A stretch of 64,000 nt of DNA from Nitrosomonadales bacterium (GTDB taxonomy: Bacteria; Pseudomonadota; Gammaproteobacteria; Burkholderiales; Gallionellaceae). The translations under genes and the position numbers were made by a program. The DNA lies in contig JADJWO010000001.1 in assembly GCA_016716325.1 (NCBI GenBank), positions 1,550,001-1,614,000 of the forward strand. Reading direction: 5' to 3'. The notes beneath the pieces were generated by a model. The model saw only the letters and a program-made list of their open reading frames with translations, searched no databases and was not told the DNA's origin. Below, in pieces: positions 42,016-50,893 of this stretch (position 1 is its first letter; the number at the start of each line of letters is the position of its first letter).

Positions 42016-42906
42016 TCATAGCAAGCCGGAAAGCAAGAAGTTCTTGAAAGCCATCGCCGCGCCGGACAGGCGTTTGTTGCTGCGGTGCGCGACAAACCAG
42101 TGGCGTAGCAGCGGGAAATGCTCGACGTTAAGTACCACGAGTCGTCCGGTCTCCAGTTCCAGTTCGATGCTGTGCAGTGACAGGATGCCGAGGCCCATGC
42201 CCGCCTGCACGGCCTGCTTGATCGCCTCGTTGGTCTCCATCTCCATGCTGATGCGCGGCTGGATGTGATGCTTTGCGAATACGCGTTCCATTGCGCTGCG
42301 CGTACCCGAGCCCATTTCACGCGACAGGAAGGTTTCCTGCGCCAGTTGCGCGAACTTGACGCGCTTGAGGCGGGCGAGCGGATGGTCGGGCGCAGCGATG
42401 ACCACCAGCGGATTGTCCATGAACGACTCGGCGCTGATGTCCAGTCCGTCCGGCGGTTGTCCCATGATGGCCAGATCGGTGTTGTTGTCGGCGAGTTGCT
42501 TGAGCACCGCATCGCGGTTGGCAACCTGCAGAATGACGTTGATATTGGGGTGCTGCTGACAGAAACGCGCCAGTAATTGTGGCGTGAAATAGTTGGCGGT
42601 GTTGACCACCGACAAGGTCAGCCTGCCATGCCCCAGGCCTTTCATCTCATCGAAGAGCGATTTCATTTCAGCGAGTTGCTGGCCGATATTCCGCGCATAG
42701 TGGAACAGTTCGCGCCCCGCCTCGGTCAGGTAAAGTTTCTTGCCCATCTGCTCGAAAAGCGGCAGTCCGATATTCTCTTCGAGCTGCTTGATTTGCATGG
42801 ACACGGCGGGTTGCGAGAGGTATAGTTCCTCAGCGGCGCGCGAGTGGTTGAGGTGGGCAGCCACCTTTTCAAAAACCTGAAGTTGTCGCAAAGTAAGATG
42901 CAGCAT
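42016..42906 (-). CDS. cbbR: LysR-type regulator of carbon fixation, CbbR
   Basis: A 296-residue LysR regulator. The winged HTH is at 1-60 (LRQLQVFEKVAAHLNHSRAAEELYLSQP, quoted here in part only by its ends LRQLQVF and AAEELYLSQP), followed by QLEENIGLPLFEQMGKK and a periplasmic-binding-like effector domain. Divergent placement 167 bases from cbbM, plus two LysR-type TNA-N7-TNA motifs in that gap, supports CbbR. Such proteins sense phosphorylated Calvin intermediates or NADPH. It probably also represses its own transcription. Confidence 0.9.
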   Translation of the reverse strand: MLHLTLRQLQVFEKVAAHLNHSRAAEELYLSQPAVSMQIKQLEENIGLPLFEQMGKKLYLTEAGRELFHYARNIGQQLAEMKSLFDEMKGLGHGRLTLSVVNTANYFTPQLLARFCQQHPNINVILQVANRDAVLKQLADNNTDLAIMGQPPDGLDISAESFMDNPLVVIAAPDHPLARLKRVKFAQLAQETFLSREMGSGTRSAMERVFAKHHIQPRISMEMETNEAIKQAVQAGMGLGILSLHSIELELETGRLVVLNVEHFPLLRHWFVAHRSNKRLSGAAMAFKNFLLSGLL

Positions 42907-42944
42907 GCGTGAGCGAGGTTTGATTTATAGGTGGGCATTCTAAA

Positions 42945-42963
42945 CCATAAGCAACTCTTATGG
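42945..42963. promoter_or_regulatory. CbbR operator, site 1
   Basis: CCATAAG and CTTATGG form a perfect 7-base inverted repeat with a 5-base spacer; inside it TAA-N7-TTA (42948-42960) fits both the T-N11-A LysR rule and the TNA-N7-TNA CbbR motif. Confidence 0.75.
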
Positions 42964-42969
42964 ACTCTA

Positions 42970-42982
42970 TAAAAACAATTGA
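42970..42982. promoter_or_regulatory. CbbR operator, site 2
   Basis: TAA-N7-TGA starts 22 bases after the equivalent base of site 1, about two helical turns, as expected for recognition and activation half-sites of a LysR tetramer. A TTGACT (42979-42984) overlaps its end and may be the cbbM -35, though the spacing to TCTATA (43005-43010) is long. Confidence 0.55.
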
Positions 42983-43073
42983 CTATCCCTTATGCTTTGA
43001 GGCCTCTATAGTGACAACCGTTGTAGAGGCGTAGTGGTTTCTGATATTCAACGTAAACACAGGAGAGGAAGCA

Positions 43074-44486
43074 ATGGATCAATCGAATCGTTATGCAAAT
43101 CTGAGCCTCAAGGAAGAGGATCTGATCAAGGGCGGCAAGCACCTGCTTGTCGCATATAAACTGATACCGGCCAAGGGCTACGGCTTCCTGGAAGTGGCTG
43201 CCCACGTGGCCGCCGAATCGTCGACCGGTACCAACGTGGAAGTCTCCACGACCGACGACTTCACCCGTGGCGTCGACGCGCTGGTTTATGAAGTGGACGA
43301 GACTGCGTTCGGTGATGACCCCGTCAAGGGCGGCGGTCTGATGAAGATCGCCTATCCGGTCGATCTGTTTGATCCGAACCTGATCGACGGCTACTACAAC
43401 ATCTCTCACATGTGGTCCCTGATCCTGGGTAACAACCAGGGTATGGGTGATCACGTCGGCCTGCGCATGCTGGACTTCCTGGTGCCTGAGTGCATGATCA
43501 AGAAGTTCGATGGCCCAAGCGCTGGTATCGCCGATCTGTGGCGCGTGCTGGGCCGTCCTGAAGTGGATGGCGGCTACATCGCCGGTACCATCATCAAGCC
43601 CAAGCTGGGCCTGCGTCCGGATCCGTTTGCCAAGGCATGTTACGATTTCTGGCTGGGTGGCGACTTCATCAAGAACGATGAGCCTCAAGCAAACCAGGTC
43701 TTCTGCCCGATGGAAGTGGTCATTCCCAAGGTTGTTCAAGCGATGGACAAGGCTCAGCAGGAAACCGGCCAGGCCAAGCTGTTCTCGGCTAACGTGACCG
43801 CTGACTTCCACGGCGAGATGATCAAGCGTGGCGAGTACATCCTCAGTGAGTTCGCAAAGATCGGCTCCGAAAAGCATGTCGCCTTCCTGGTTGACGGCTT
43901 CGTGACAGGCCCCGCAGGTGTAACGACAGCCCGCCGCGCGTTCCCGGACGTCTTCCTGCACTTCCACCGCGCAGGTCACGGTGCTGTGACTTCCTACAAG
44001 TCGCCGATGGGCATGGATCCGCTGTGCTACATGAAGATCGCACGTCTGTCCGGCGCTTCCGGCATCCACACCGGCACCATGGGCTACGGCAAGATGGAAG
44101 GCCACGCCAAGGAAACCGTACTGGCGTACATGATCGAGCGTGACGAGTGCCAAGGACCTTACTTCTACCAGAAGTGGTACGGCATGAAGCCGACAGCACC
44201 GATCATCTCCGGCGGTATGAACGCGCTGCGTCTGCCAGGCTTCTTCAAGAACCTGGGCCACGGCAACGTGATCAACACCTGCGGCGGCGGCTCGTTCGGC
44301 CACATCGACAGCCCGGCAGCTGGCGGTATCTCTCTGGGTCAGGCGTACGAGTGCTGGAAGACCGGAACAGACCCGATCGAGTACGCGAAGACCCACAAGG
44401 AATTCGCCCGTGCCTTCGAGTCGTTCCCGAAAGATTCGGACAAGTACTTCCCGGGCTGGCGCGAGAAGCTGGGCGTTCATAAGTAA
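43074..44486 (+). CDS. cbbM: Ribulose bisphosphate carboxylase, form II
   Basis: A 470-residue form II RuBisCO large subunit; no small-subunit gene follows. Catalytic residues by position: Lys175 (GTIIKPKLGL), carbamylated Lys200 with metal ligands Asp202 and Glu203 (GGDFIKNDEPQ), the His residues of LHFHRAGHGAV, loop-6 Lys340 (GTMGYGKMEG) and the phosphate-binding GGGSFGH. All are intact. Form II enzymes have low CO2/O2 discrimination and suit high-CO2, low-oxygen habitats, consistent with a microaerophile. The ribosome site AGGAG lies 10 bases before the ATG. CbbQ and CbbO, its activase, follow. Confidence 0.98.
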   Translation: MDQSNRYANLSLKEEDLIKGGKHLLVAYKLIPAKGYGFLEVAAHVAAESSTGTNVEVSTTDDFTRGVDALVYEVDETAFGDDPVKGGGLMKIAYPVDLFDPNLIDGYYNISHMWSLILGNNQGMGDHVGLRMLDFLVPECMIKKFDGPSAGIADLWRVLGRPEVDGGYIAGTIIKPKLGLRPDPFAKACYDFWLGGDFIKNDEPQANQVFCPMEVVIPKVVQAMDKAQQETGQAKLFSANVTADFHGEMIKRGEYILSEFAKIGSEKHVAFLVDGFVTGPAGVTTARRAFPDVFLHFHRAGHGAVTSYKSPMGMDPLCYMKIARLSGASGIHTGTMGYGKMEGHAKETVLAYMIERDECQGPYFYQKWYGMKPTAPIISGGMNALRLPGFFKNLGHGNVINTCGGGSFGHIDSPAAGGISLGQAYECWKTGTDPIEYAKTHKEFARAFESFPKDSDKYFPGWREKLGVHK

Positions 44487-44511
44487 TCCCAGGCTGTATC
44501 GAAGCAAAAAT

Positions 44512-44540
44512 AACGCGCCCCCACACGTTGGGGGCGTTTT
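44512..44540 (+). terminator. Terminator-like hairpin between cbbM and cbbQ
   Basis: AACGC-CCCC pairs with GGGG-GCGTT across a short loop with one bulged G, then TTTT. It lies inside the cbbM-Q-O set and would allow abundant cbbM mRNA with lower read-through to the activase genes. Confidence 0.75.
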
Positions 44541-44600
44541 ATTCCAGACGCAATATCCCGCAATACAGAAGCGGGGTTGCATCGAACCAAGGAGTTCACA

Positions 44601-45404
44601 ATGGATAGCAAAGAACAATACAAAGTTCACAAGGAGCCGTTCTATCAGGCTCAGGGCGATGAAGTAGAACTGTATGAAGCGGCCTATGCTGCGCGTTTGC
44701 CCGTGATGGTCAAAGGGCCGACCGGTTGTGGCAAATCGCGTTTCATTGAATATATGGCATGGAAATTGAACAAGCCGTTGATCACGGTCGCCTGTAACGA
44801 GGATATGACGGCCTCCGATCTGGTTGGACGCTACCTTTTGGATGCCAACGGCACCCGCTGGCTGGACGGTCCGCTGACTACCGCAGCACGCATCGGCGCG
44901 ATCTGCTATCTGGATGAGATCGTCGAGGCGCGTCAGGACACGACAGTTGTGATCCACCCGCTGACCGACCACCGCCGCACGTTACCCCTGGACAAGAAGG
45001 GTGAGTTGATCGAGGCGCATTCTGATTTCCAACTGGTGATCTCCTACAACCCGGGCTACCAGAGCCTGATGAAGGACTTGAAGCAATCCACCAAACAGCG
45101 CTTTACCGGATTTGAATTCGATTATCCGGAAGCAAGTCTGGAAGCGGAGATCCTGTCCAAGGAAACCGGCCTTGATATGGAGGTTTGCGGCAAGCTGGTC
45201 CTGATAGGCCAGGCCGCGCGCAACCTGAAGGGGCATGGCCTTGACGAGGGAATCTCAACGCGTCTGCTGGTTTACGCTGCCACCCTGATCAGGAATGGGG
45301 TCAATCCTAAAGCGGCCTGTCGCATGTCGCTGGTTCGCCCGATCACGGACGATGCCGATATCCGGGATACGCTCGACCATGCGATCGACGCTGCGTTCGG
45401 CTAA
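44601..45404 (+). CDS. cbbQ: RuBisCO activase ATPase CbbQ
   Basis: A 267-residue MoxR-type AAA+ ATPase. Walker A is GPTGCGKS (39-46), Walker B ICYLDE (101-106), and the C-terminal lid is present. With CbbO it forms a hexamer-adaptor motor that removes inhibitory sugar phosphates from RuBisCO. The ATG at 44601 has AAGGAG upstream; an in-frame TTG 24 bases earlier is ignored. It follows cbbM by 114 bases including a hairpin. Confidence 0.95.
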   Translation: MDSKEQYKVHKEPFYQAQGDEVELYEAAYAARLPVMVKGPTGCGKSRFIEYMAWKLNKPLITVACNEDMTASDLVGRYLLDANGTRWLDGPLTTAARIGAICYLDEIVEARQDTTVVIHPLTDHRRTLPLDKKGELIEAHSDFQLVISYNPGYQSLMKDLKQSTKQRFTGFEFDYPEASLEAEILSKETGLDMEVCGKLVLIGQAARNLKGHGLDEGISTRLLVYAATLIRNGVNPKAACRMSLVRPITDDADIRDTLDHAIDAAFG

Positions 45405-45467
45405 ACAGACCGGCAATCCAAGTCAGCACAACAAGCATGACGATCTCATTGCCTGGAGGTGATATCG

Positions 45468-47735
45468 ATGGTTGATTCTGCCGTGAAGAACGAGAGCTTC
45501 GAAAGGTACTGGAAGGAGCTGGGCTGTAATTTTTCCCAGGTAGAAGCGGTCTTTGAGGGATGCATGCGGGAAGCAAGAGCCCTGCTGTCCAATGAAGGAC
45601 TTGACTCTTACATAGAGAACGCACGCTTTATCGGCAAGATGGGGCGTGGCGCGGAACCTTTGCTGGTCTATCTGGAAGAAGCGCCGGGTGTCGCTGACCT
45701 GGTCGGCGAGCAGGCATTGGCCGATCTGCGCGAATTTGCACACTACATGTCCACGCATACCAATTTCAAGGCGATCGTTCCGTTCTTGCAAACCAGCGGT
45801 GCCGTGGCCAGATCGTTGCATACCAGCAAGTTGTTCTCCAAGTATGTCGAGATCGTGCGCGACATGATGAATCGAACTTCAGGCTCGGTTCACGGACACC
45901 ATACGACATTCCCCAGCCCCGGCCTGCCCGATCTTCTCAAACAGGCTCCACGCGTTCTGACGCTGGTACCCATTGAAGGCTTCAAGAACTGGATCGAATA
46001 CGGTATCCGTTATTACAACGATCATCCCGAACGTCAGATCGAGTATTTCACACTGGAATCGGCCGATTCAAAAGCCGTGTTACAGCGCGAGCGCCATGGC
46101 ACGTTACTCATCGATAATGAACGCAAGCTTGACATGTATATGCGCGGCCTGTGGAGCGATCACGATCAACTGGTGCCCTATTCGCTGGCTTTTGATGAGC
46201 TGACCAAGCCGGCGCCCTACTACGATGAAGAAGGTATCCGGTTGCCGGATGTGTTTGACGACATGGATGGCATCAGCGGTATTGACCGTTATCGCGCAAC
46301 CTTGGCACACATGGCCGCACACCGGCGCTGGAGCACCAAAATGGTGGTCGACAACTGGAGCCCGTTCCAGCGTCTGGGCGTCGAGATTTTCGAGGATTGC
46401 CGGGTCGATTATCTGGCCATGCGAAGGTACCCGGGCCTGAGGCGTTTATTCCTTGCTCTGCATCCAATACCGGATGAAAGCCTGCTGGAGAACACCGAGG
46501 TTTCCAGCATCCGCATCAAGCTGGCCATGGTGTCGCGTGCCATGCTGGATCCTGATTATCAATACGAAAATGCCGACATTCGGGAATTTGCCAATCGCTT
46601 CCTTGAAGCCATGAAAGACGGCGAAAGCAAAAGTCCTGATATGGCCAGCCTCGCCCTGGCGTTTATTGCCCGCATGCGCAGACAGCAGGATCTTTCACCC
46701 AACGTCTATTTCCAGGATACCGAAGTGGATTATCGCGACGATAATCGTCATCTGTGGATTTATATTGAACAGGGCGATGACGAGGACACCACATTCGAGC
46801 ATCTCGACAAGAAGAAAAAGGAGGAAGAAGAACTGCATTCACTGCCTCCGCGCCATTACGACGAGTGGGATTACACCAACCAGAGCTATCGCCCTGACTG
46901 GGTGAGCGTGTACGAAGTGCTGCATCCCGGGGGCAGTGCCGGCAAGATCGACCGACTGCTGGAAAAACATGCTGCATTGGCCAAGCGCATGAAGCGGATC
47001 CTCGATATGATCAAGCCGCAGGACAAGGTGCGCATCCGTTATCAGGAAGAAGGTTCCGAGCTGGATCTGGATGTGGCGCTTCGCTCGCTGATCGACTACA
47101 AGAGCGGTTCGTCACCCGACCCGCGTATCAATATGAGCCACCGCACGGACGGACGCAACATCGCCGTATCCCTGGTGCTTGATCTTTCCGAGTCATTGGG
47201 CGAAAAAGTGCAGGGTACGGGCCAGACGATTCTGGAATTATCACAGGAGGCCGTGTCACTACTGGCGTGGGCTGTGGATCATCTGGGTGATCCATTTGCG
47301 ATCTCGGGCTTCCACTCGAATACCCGTCATGATGTGCGCTTCCTGCACATCAAGGGGTATAACGAAAAATGGGACGATCAGGTAAAAGGCCGTCTGGCAG
47401 CGATGAACGCGGCCTGGTCGACCCGCATGGGAGCGGCCATGCGCCACGCCGGCCATTATTTGAAATCCCAGCCTGCCGACAAGAAATTGCTGCTGATCCT
47501 CACCGATGGCCAGCCTTCAGACATCGATACGAAGGATGAGCGCATGCTGATCGAAGATGCGCATCAGGCGGTCAACGAGCTGGATCGGGACGGAATTTAC
47601 AGTTATTGCATCACACTGGACCCAAAGGCGGACGAATATGTGTCGGACATTTTCGGCAAGCAATACACCGTTGTCGATCATATCGACCGCCTGCCGGAAA
47701 AATTGCCGGAACTATTCATTTCATTGACCAAATAG
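45468..47735 (+). CDS. cbbO: RuBisCO activase adaptor CbbO
   Basis: A 755-residue protein with a long helical N-terminal region and a C-terminal von Willebrand A domain (about 560-750). The MIDAS motif DLSES is in SLVLDLSESLG near residue 571, with later ILTDGQPSD completing the metal site. CbbO bridges CbbQ to RuBisCO, binding RuBisCO through the vWA metal site. A Lys/Glu-rich linker (DKKKKEEEE) lies near 450. The ATG 45468 has TGGAGGTGA upstream; a GTG three codons earlier is less likely. It is the longer partner in cbbM-cbbQ-cbbO. Confidence 0.95.
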   Translation: MVDSAVKNESFERYWKELGCNFSQVEAVFEGCMREARALLSNEGLDSYIENARFIGKMGRGAEPLLVYLEEAPGVADLVGEQALADLREFAHYMSTHTNFKAIVPFLQTSGAVARSLHTSKLFSKYVEIVRDMMNRTSGSVHGHHTTFPSPGLPDLLKQAPRVLTLVPIEGFKNWIEYGIRYYNDHPERQIEYFTLESADSKAVLQRERHGTLLIDNERKLDMYMRGLWSDHDQLVPYSLAFDELTKPAPYYDEEGIRLPDVFDDMDGISGIDRYRATLAHMAAHRRWSTKMVVDNWSPFQRLGVEIFEDCRVDYLAMRRYPGLRRLFLALHPIPDESLLENTEVSSIRIKLAMVSRAMLDPDYQYENADIREFANRFLEAMKDGESKSPDMASLALAFIARMRRQQDLSPNVYFQDTEVDYRDDNRHLWIYIEQGDDEDTTFEHLDKKKKEEEELHSLPPRHYDEWDYTNQSYRPDWVSVYEVLHPGGSAGKIDRLLEKHAALAKRMKRILDMIKPQDKVRIRYQEEGSELDLDVALRSLIDYKSGSSPDPRINMSHRTDGRNIAVSLVLDLSESLGEKVQGTGQTILELSQEAVSLLAWAVDHLGDPFAISGFHSNTRHDVRFLHIKGYNEKWDDQVKGRLAAMNAAWSTRMGAAMRHAGHYLKSQPADKKLLLILTDGQPSDIDTKDERMLIEDAHQAVNELDRDGIYSYCITLDPKADEYVSDIFGKQYTVVDHIDRLPEKLPELFISLTK

Positions 47736-47809
47736 CCATAGAGAGCCAGCGGGAAAAGAAGTAGAATCGCGATTCGGGATTCGGAATAACTAAACGAGGA
47801 GAAAGAAGC

Positions 47810-48811
47810 ATGAGCAAAAGCCTGATTCAATTCATCATCGAAGAACAACGTCATATTCCCAACGCAAGCGGTGATTTCACCGGCCTGCTCAGCGACATCG
47901 TCTCCGCCTGTAAACAGATCGCACACGATGTGAACAAGGGCGCGCTGATCGGCGTGCTGGGTTCGGCGGGCAGCGAGAACGTGCAGGGCGAAACCCAGAA
48001 GAAGCTGGACATCATTACCAACGAGGTCTTCATCAAGGCCAACGAGTGGGGCGGCCACCTGGCAGCGATGGCTTCCGAAGAGATGGACGACATCTACGAG
48101 ATCCCCAAGCAATATCCGCGTGGCAAATACCTGATCACCTTCGACCCGCTGGACGGCTCGTCCAACATCGACGTGAACATCTCCGTCGGCACCATCTTCT
48201 CCATCCTGCGCTGCCCGGAAGGCGTGACCAATCCGACCGCTGCCGACTTCATGCAACCCGGCACCAAACAAGTGTGCGCAGGCTATGCGCTGTACGGCCC
48301 CAACACCATGATGGTGCTGACCACCGGCCACGGCGTGAACGGCTTCACGCTGGACCGTGATGTCGGCGATTTCTTCCTGACGCACCCCAACATGCAGATT
48401 CCGGCGGACACGGCCGAGTTCGCCATCAACATGTCCAACCAGCGCTACTGGGAAGCACCGGTACAGCGTTATGTGGATGAGTGCATGAAAGGCAAGGACG
48501 GCGGTCGCGAGAAGAACTTCAACATGCGCTGGGTCGCATCCATGGTTGCGGAAGTACACCGCATCCTGACCCGTGGTGGCATCTTCATGTATCCGTTCGA
48601 CACCAAGGATCCGGCCAAGGCCGGCAAGCTGCGCCTGATGTACGAAGCCAACCCGATGTCCTTTATCGTCGAGCAGGCTGGGGGCGTGAGTTCCACGGGC
48701 CGTGATCGCATCATGGAACTGAAGCCGGAAGGCCTGCACCAGCGCGTGCCGGTCATCCTGGGTTCCAAGAACGAGGTCGATCGCGTAGTCGGTTACCACA
48801 AAAGCGCATAA
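47810..48811 (+). CDS. fbp: Fructose-1,6-bisphosphatase, class I
   Basis: A 333-residue class I enzyme. The active-site motif is YLITFDPLDGSSNIDVN (near residues 108-124), with metal ligands DPLDGSS; a second block is GGIFMYPFDTK and the later AGGVSSTGRDRIMEL. It dephosphorylates FBP, and possibly sedoheptulose bisphosphate, for RuBP regeneration. It lies 74 bases after cbbO with its own ribosome site GAGGAGA. A strong terminator follows. Confidence 0.97.
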   Translation: MSKSLIQFIIEEQRHIPNASGDFTGLLSDIVSACKQIAHDVNKGALIGVLGSAGSENVQGETQKKLDIITNEVFIKANEWGGHLAAMASEEMDDIYEIPKQYPRGKYLITFDPLDGSSNIDVNISVGTIFSILRCPEGVTNPTAADFMQPGTKQVCAGYALYGPNTMMVLTTGHGVNGFTLDRDVGDFFLTHPNMQIPADTAEFAINMSNQRYWEAPVQRYVDECMKGKDGGREKNFNMRWVASMVAEVHRILTRGGIFMYPFDTKDPAKAGKLRLMYEANPMSFIVEQAGGVSSTGRDRIMELKPEGLHQRVPVILGSKNEVDRVVGYHKSA

Positions 48812-48820
48812 TCCACGGGG

Positions 48821-48848
48821 ACGCCCCCGCGATGTCGGGGGCGTTTTT
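48821..48848 (+). terminator. Rho-independent terminator after fbp
   Basis: ACGCCCCCG and CGGGGGCGT form a 9-base stem with a six-base loop, followed by five T. It ends the cbb block before purE. Confidence 0.92.
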
Positions 48849-48872
48849 CCGTCCGCAATCCGAGGGAAAGAA

Positions 48873-49364
48873 ATGAGCAAACCACTGGTATCCATCATCA
48901 TGGGCAGCGCCAATGACTGGGACATCATGCAGCAGGCTGCCCAGCAACTGAAAGATTTCGGCGTCGAATACGATGCGAGAGTCATCTCGGCACACCGATC
49001 ACCGGATCTGTTGTTCGATTACATCAAGGATATAAGCGCACAAGGGGCGCAGTGTTTCATCGCCGGTGCCGGCGGTGCGGCACACCTGGCGGGCGTGATC
49101 GCCGGCAAGACCACGCTGCCGGTGTTGGGCGTGCCCATTCCGTCCAAATATCTCAAGGGTATGGACTCCCTGCTCTCCATCGTGCAGATGCCCAAGGGCA
49201 TTCCGGTCGCAACCTTTGCAATCGGCGAGGCAGGGGCAGCAAACGCAGGCCTGTTCGCGGTCTCCATGCTGGCGCTGAACGACAAGAGCCTGGCACAGAA
49301 ACTGGGCGACTATCGCAGGAAGCAGGCCGAACAGATCGCTGCAACTACCCTGCCCACTTTGTAA
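48873..49364 (+). CDS. purE: N5-carboxyaminoimidazole ribonucleotide mutase PurE
   Basis: A 163-residue class I PurE. The phosphate/substrate loop is IIMGSANDWDIMQQAA (8-23), HRSPD (46-50) holds the catalytic His, and GAGGAAHLAGV (67-77) completes the site. It rearranges N5-CAIR to CAIR in purine synthesis. E. coli pairs purE with purK; here purC follows 12 bases later and purK is not in the window. Confidence 0.96.
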   Translation: MSKPLVSIIMGSANDWDIMQQAAQQLKDFGVEYDARVISAHRSPDLLFDYIKDISAQGAQCFIAGAGGAAHLAGVIAGKTTLPVLGVPIPSKYLKGMDSLLSIVQMPKGIPVATFAIGEAGAANAGLFAVSMLALNDKSLAQKLGDYRRKQAEQIAATTLPTL

Positions 49365-49376
49365 TCGGGGAGAGCC

Positions 49377-50261
49377 ATGTCTGCATTACTTGAATCCAAC
49401 CTGCCCAGCCTGAAATTCCTGCATCGCGGCAAGGTGCGCGACCTGTACGAGGTGGACGCCGACCATCTGCTGATCGTGCAGACGGATCGCCTGTCCGCTT
49501 TTGATGCCATCCTGCCTACACCCATCCCCGGCAAGGGCGAGGTGCTGACGGCCGTATCCAATTTCTGGTTCAGGAAACTGGCACATGTCATTCCCAACCA
49601 TCTTTCCGGCATTGATCCGGAAGCGGTGGTGAAGACGGAAGCGGAAAAGGCTCAGGTGCGCGGGCGTTCCTTCGTTACTAAGAAACTTAAACCGCTGCCC
49701 ATCGAGGCTATCGTGCGCGGCTATCTGGTCGGTTCCGGCTGGAAGGATTACAAGAAGACCGGCGCGGTGTGCGGCATCCGCCTGCCGGATGGGCTGCAGG
49801 AAGCACAGAAATTGCCCGAGCCACTGTTCACGCCTTCCACCAAGGCGGCAGTTGGAGAACATGACGAGAACATCTCGTTTGAAGAAGCCAAAAGGCTGCT
49901 GGGCCCGGATCGCGCAGAGGAAGTCAGGAAAGCCACGCTTGCCTTGTATACCGAGGCAGCCGATTACGCGCTGACGCGGGGCATCATCATCGCCGACACC
50001 AAGTTCGAGTTCGGCACCGACGCATCGGGCAAGCTCTATCTTATCGACGAGGCATTAACGCCGGATTCCTCACGATTCTGGCCTGCCGACCAATACAATG
50101 TGGGCAGCAACCCGCCCAGTTTCGACAAGCAGTTCGTGCGCGACTGGCTGGAGGCTTCTGGCTGGGACAAGAAGCCGCCCGCGCCACCCGCGCCAGCAGA
50201 CATCCTGCAAAAGACTGCTGAGAAATATCGCGAAGCGCAGCAGCGCCTTATTGGCGCATGA
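49377..50261 (+). CDS. purC: SAICAR synthetase PurC
   Basis: A 294-residue phosphoribosylaminoimidazole-succinocarboxamide synthase of the longer type, about 55 residues longer than E. coli PurC. The N-terminal KVRDLYEVDADHLLIVQTDR, the signature PIEAIVRGYLVGSGWKDY and the ADTKFEFGTD block are present. It condenses CAIR with aspartate. Its last four bases overlap the carbonic anhydrase start (ATGA), linking their translation. Confidence 0.96.
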   Translation: MSALLESNLPSLKFLHRGKVRDLYEVDADHLLIVQTDRLSAFDAILPTPIPGKGEVLTAVSNFWFRKLAHVIPNHLSGIDPEAVVKTEAEKAQVRGRSFVTKKLKPLPIEAIVRGYLVGSGWKDYKKTGAVCGIRLPDGLQEAQKLPEPLFTPSTKAAVGEHDENISFEEAKRLLGPDRAEEVRKATLALYTEAADYALTRGIIIADTKFEFGTDASGKLYLIDEALTPDSSRFWPADQYNVGSNPPSFDKQFVRDWLEASGWDKKPPAPPAPADILQKTAEKYREAQQRLIGA

Positions 50262-50893
50262 CACAGCCAACCGATTTGATCGCGGGTTTCCACCGGTTCC
50301 GCGAACGACACTTTGCGGATGATGACGCCTTGTATCGTCAGCTTGTCCAGGAAGGGCAAACCCCGCGGTTTCTGGTCGTTGCATGCTGCGATTCCCGTGT
50401 GGATCCCGCTCTCGTGCTCGATTGCGAACCGGGCGATCTGTTTGTCATCCGCAATGTGGCGAACCTCGTCCCGCCGGCCGAGATGCGCAGCGGGGGGCGG
50501 CATGGCACCAGTGCGGCATTGGAATATGGCGTGCGCATTCTTAAAGTGGAGCACATCATCGTGCTTGGACATGCACACTGTGGCGGAATACGTTCGTTGA
50601 TGAGCGGCGGTGCGGCCGGCGAGCAAGCGGCATACATCAATAGCTGGATGCGTGTGGCAGAGCAGGCGCAGGAAAAAGTTCGGCAAATGCTCACGGATGC
50701 CCCATTGCACGAGCAGGAGAGGGAATGCGAGAAACAGGCCATCCTGAGCTCGCTGGAAAATCTGATGACGTTCGAATGGATACGGGAGGCCGTTGATGCG
50801 GGGTCATTGACACTGCACGGCTGGTACTTCGATATCGAACTCGGGCAGTTGCTGGGATATGATGCAACCACCCGCCAGTTTGAAACGCTATAG
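50258..50893 (+). CDS. Beta-class carbonic anhydrase
   Basis: A 211-residue beta carbonic anhydrase. Zinc ligands Cys43, His105 and Cys108 and the Asp45-Arg47 pair are visible in VACCDSRVDP and LGHAHCGGI. The active-site loop RNVANLVPP is also present. No signal peptide, so it acts in the cytoplasm, interconverting CO2 and bicarbonate. The four-base overlap with purC suggests a tie to bicarbonate-requiring purine synthesis as well as to RuBisCO supply. It converges with the next gene with no gap. Confidence 0.95.
   Translation: MTQPTDLIAGFHRFRERHFADDDALYRQLVQEGQTPRFLVVACCDSRVDPALVLDCEPGDLFVIRNVANLVPPAEMRSGGRHGTSAALEYGVRILKVEHIIVLGHAHCGGIRSLMSGGAAGEQAAYINSWMRVAEQAQEKVRQMLTDAPLHEQERECEKQAILSSLENLMTFEWIREAVDAGSLTLHGWYFDIELGQLLGYDATTRQFETL

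Noticed and set aside
42990..44972. A 660-codon open frame antisense to cbbM and cbbQ
   Set aside because: It mirrors strongly GC-biased codons of cbbM, has no ribosome site, resembles no family and would destroy the clear cbbM regulation region.
47678..48985. A 435-codon frame antisense to fbp
   Set aside because: Runs through the fbp terminator and opposite a secure gene; shadow only.
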